A stretch of 64,000 bases of DNA from Planctomycetota bacterium (lineage in GTDB: Bacteria; Planctomycetota; B15-G4): contig BQJR01000004.1 of assembly GCA_021604805.1 (NCBI GenBank), positions 310,001 to 374,000 on the forward strand. The letters are read 5' to 3'. A program made the translations under genes and the position numbers. Shown in pieces: positions 63,408-64,000 of the stretch; the stretch's first letter is position 1, and the number at the start of each line of letters is the position of its first letter. The notes beneath the pieces were generated by a model. That model saw only the letters and a program-made list of their open reading frames with translations, had not been told where the DNA came from and searched no databases.

Positions 63408-64000
63408 ATGATCGAGCAGGCCGACGCCCCGTTGCGCGCACTCCGCAGCCGGCGACTGATCACGCCCGACGGCGAGCGCGCCGGCACGCTGCTGCTGCGC
63501 GACGGTCGCATCGAGGCCGTGCTGCGCTACGGCAAGCCCTTCGGCGACGGCCCGCTGCTCGATGTCGGCGAGCTGCCCGTGCTGCCCGGCTTCGTCGACA
63601 CGCATGTGCACGTGAACGAACCCGGGCGCACCGAGTGGGAAGGCTTCGAGAGCGCCACGCGCGCGGCGGCCGCCGGCGGCGTCACGACACTCGTGGACAT
63701 GCCGCTGAACAGCATCCCGCCCACGACCACGCTCGCGGGCCTGGAAGCCAAGCGCAGCGCCGCGAGCGGTCACTGCTGGGTCGACGTGGGATTCTGGGGC
63801 GGCGTGGTACCAGGCAATCTCGCCGACTTGCAGCCGTTGCTCGACGCGGGCGTGCGCGGCTTCAAGTGCTTCCTGATCGACTCGGGTGTGAGCGAGTTCG
63901 CGCACGTGCAACGCGCCGACCTGGCCGCAGCCTTGCCCGTGCTCGCCGAAGCCGGCCGCCCGTTGCTCGCGCACGCGGAACTCCCCGGGCCGATCGAGGC
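63408..64000 (+). CDS. allB: Allantoinase, 3'-truncated by the window edge
   Basis: About 197 residues seen, starting at ATG 63408 with AGGAGG five bases upstream. It runs off the end of the window. The amidohydrolase metal motif HVHVNEPGRTEWEGF is followed by AAAGGVTTLVDMPLNSIPPTTT, the signature of AllB-type allantoinases rather than dihydroorotases. It hydrolyses allantoin to allantoate, after XDH and urate oxidation. It is divergent from the urate hydroxylase gene across 155 bases, suggesting shared control. Confidence 0.9.
   Translation, partial: MIEQADAPLRALRSRRLITPDGERAGTLLLRDGRIEAVLRYGKPFGDGPLLDVGELPVLPGFVDTHVHVNEPGRTEWEGFESATRAAAAGGVTTLVDMPLNSIPPTTTLAGLEAKRSAASGHCWVDVGFWGGVVPGNLADLQPLLDAGVRGFKCFLIDSGVSEFAHVQRADLAAALPVLAEAGRPLLAHAELPGPIE

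Overview
The window is high-GC bacterial DNA with strong third-position G/C bias. It most resembles a Planctomycetota genome, possibly the marine lineage rich in secreted beta-helix and carboxypeptidase-regulatory-like proteins. This assignment is inferred from an ECF-type sigma factor coupled to a Ser/Thr kinase with a beta-helix C-terminus, several large secreted carboxypeptidase-regulatory-like proteins, and secreted proteins sharing a similar 'YQxWI' type C-terminal segment. No rRNA or tRNA is visible to test it.

Layout. 1-8 kb: the end of a secreted repeat protein, then a tripartite RND efflux operon on the minus strand. 8-10.3 kb: a GC-rich microsatellite, then a HipB/HipA toxin-antitoxin pair with an operator-like inverted repeat. 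10.3-11.9 kb: a GNAT-nitrilase fusion. 12-31.8 kb: the main discovery candidate, a biosynthetic gene cluster. It has a divergent AMP-ligase and then a translationally coupled operon: a TauD-like non-heme iron enzyme resembling Rv0097/ScoE, an FcoT-like protein resembling Rv0098/ScoD, a seven-domain reducing PKS with an N-terminal ACP, a two-module NRPS ending in a thioester reductase, and a cobalamin-type radical SAM enzyme. The ligase, FcoT and TauD trio is the hallmark of isonitrile lipopeptide (metallophore) clusters known from Actinobacteria. Here it is joined to a polyketide module, so I infer an isonitrile polyketide-dipeptide released as an aldehyde or alcohol.

31.8-36 kb: an AT-richer island with a MauE/DoxX-like membrane protein, a membrane-anchored repeat protein and a Cys-rich secreted protein. 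Next to it lies a decayed fragment of a phosphopantetheinyl transferase whose intact relative is at 39.9 kb. 36-41.3 kb: opgH-opgG (periplasmic glucans), then an SDR-PPTase pair; the PPTase is the likely activator of the carrier domains. 41.6-46.3 kb: a pentaheme cytochrome, a secreted hypothetical protein and an MFS transporter. 46.45-50 kb: an array resembling integron gene cassettes without a visible integrase (attC-like sites flanking single co-oriented genes), carrying a TIR-like protein, a DUF5677-like protein and an OLD-family nuclease, which suggests phage defence. 50-57.4 kb: small membrane proteins, a beta-helix secreted protein, an acetolactate-decarboxylase-like lipoprotein, an AhpD-like protein, and the kinase/ECF sigma pair. 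57.7-64 kb: purine degradation, with a three-subunit xanthine dehydrogenase, a PuuD-type urate hydroxylase whose C-terminus is a cupredoxin-like domain rather than a cytochrome c, and allantoinase (running off the window).

All family assignments are from reading translations and remembered motifs; no database search was run. Start codons were moved inward from the longest open frame wherever overlap with the upstream stop, a Shine-Dalgarno sequence or a signal peptide supported it.
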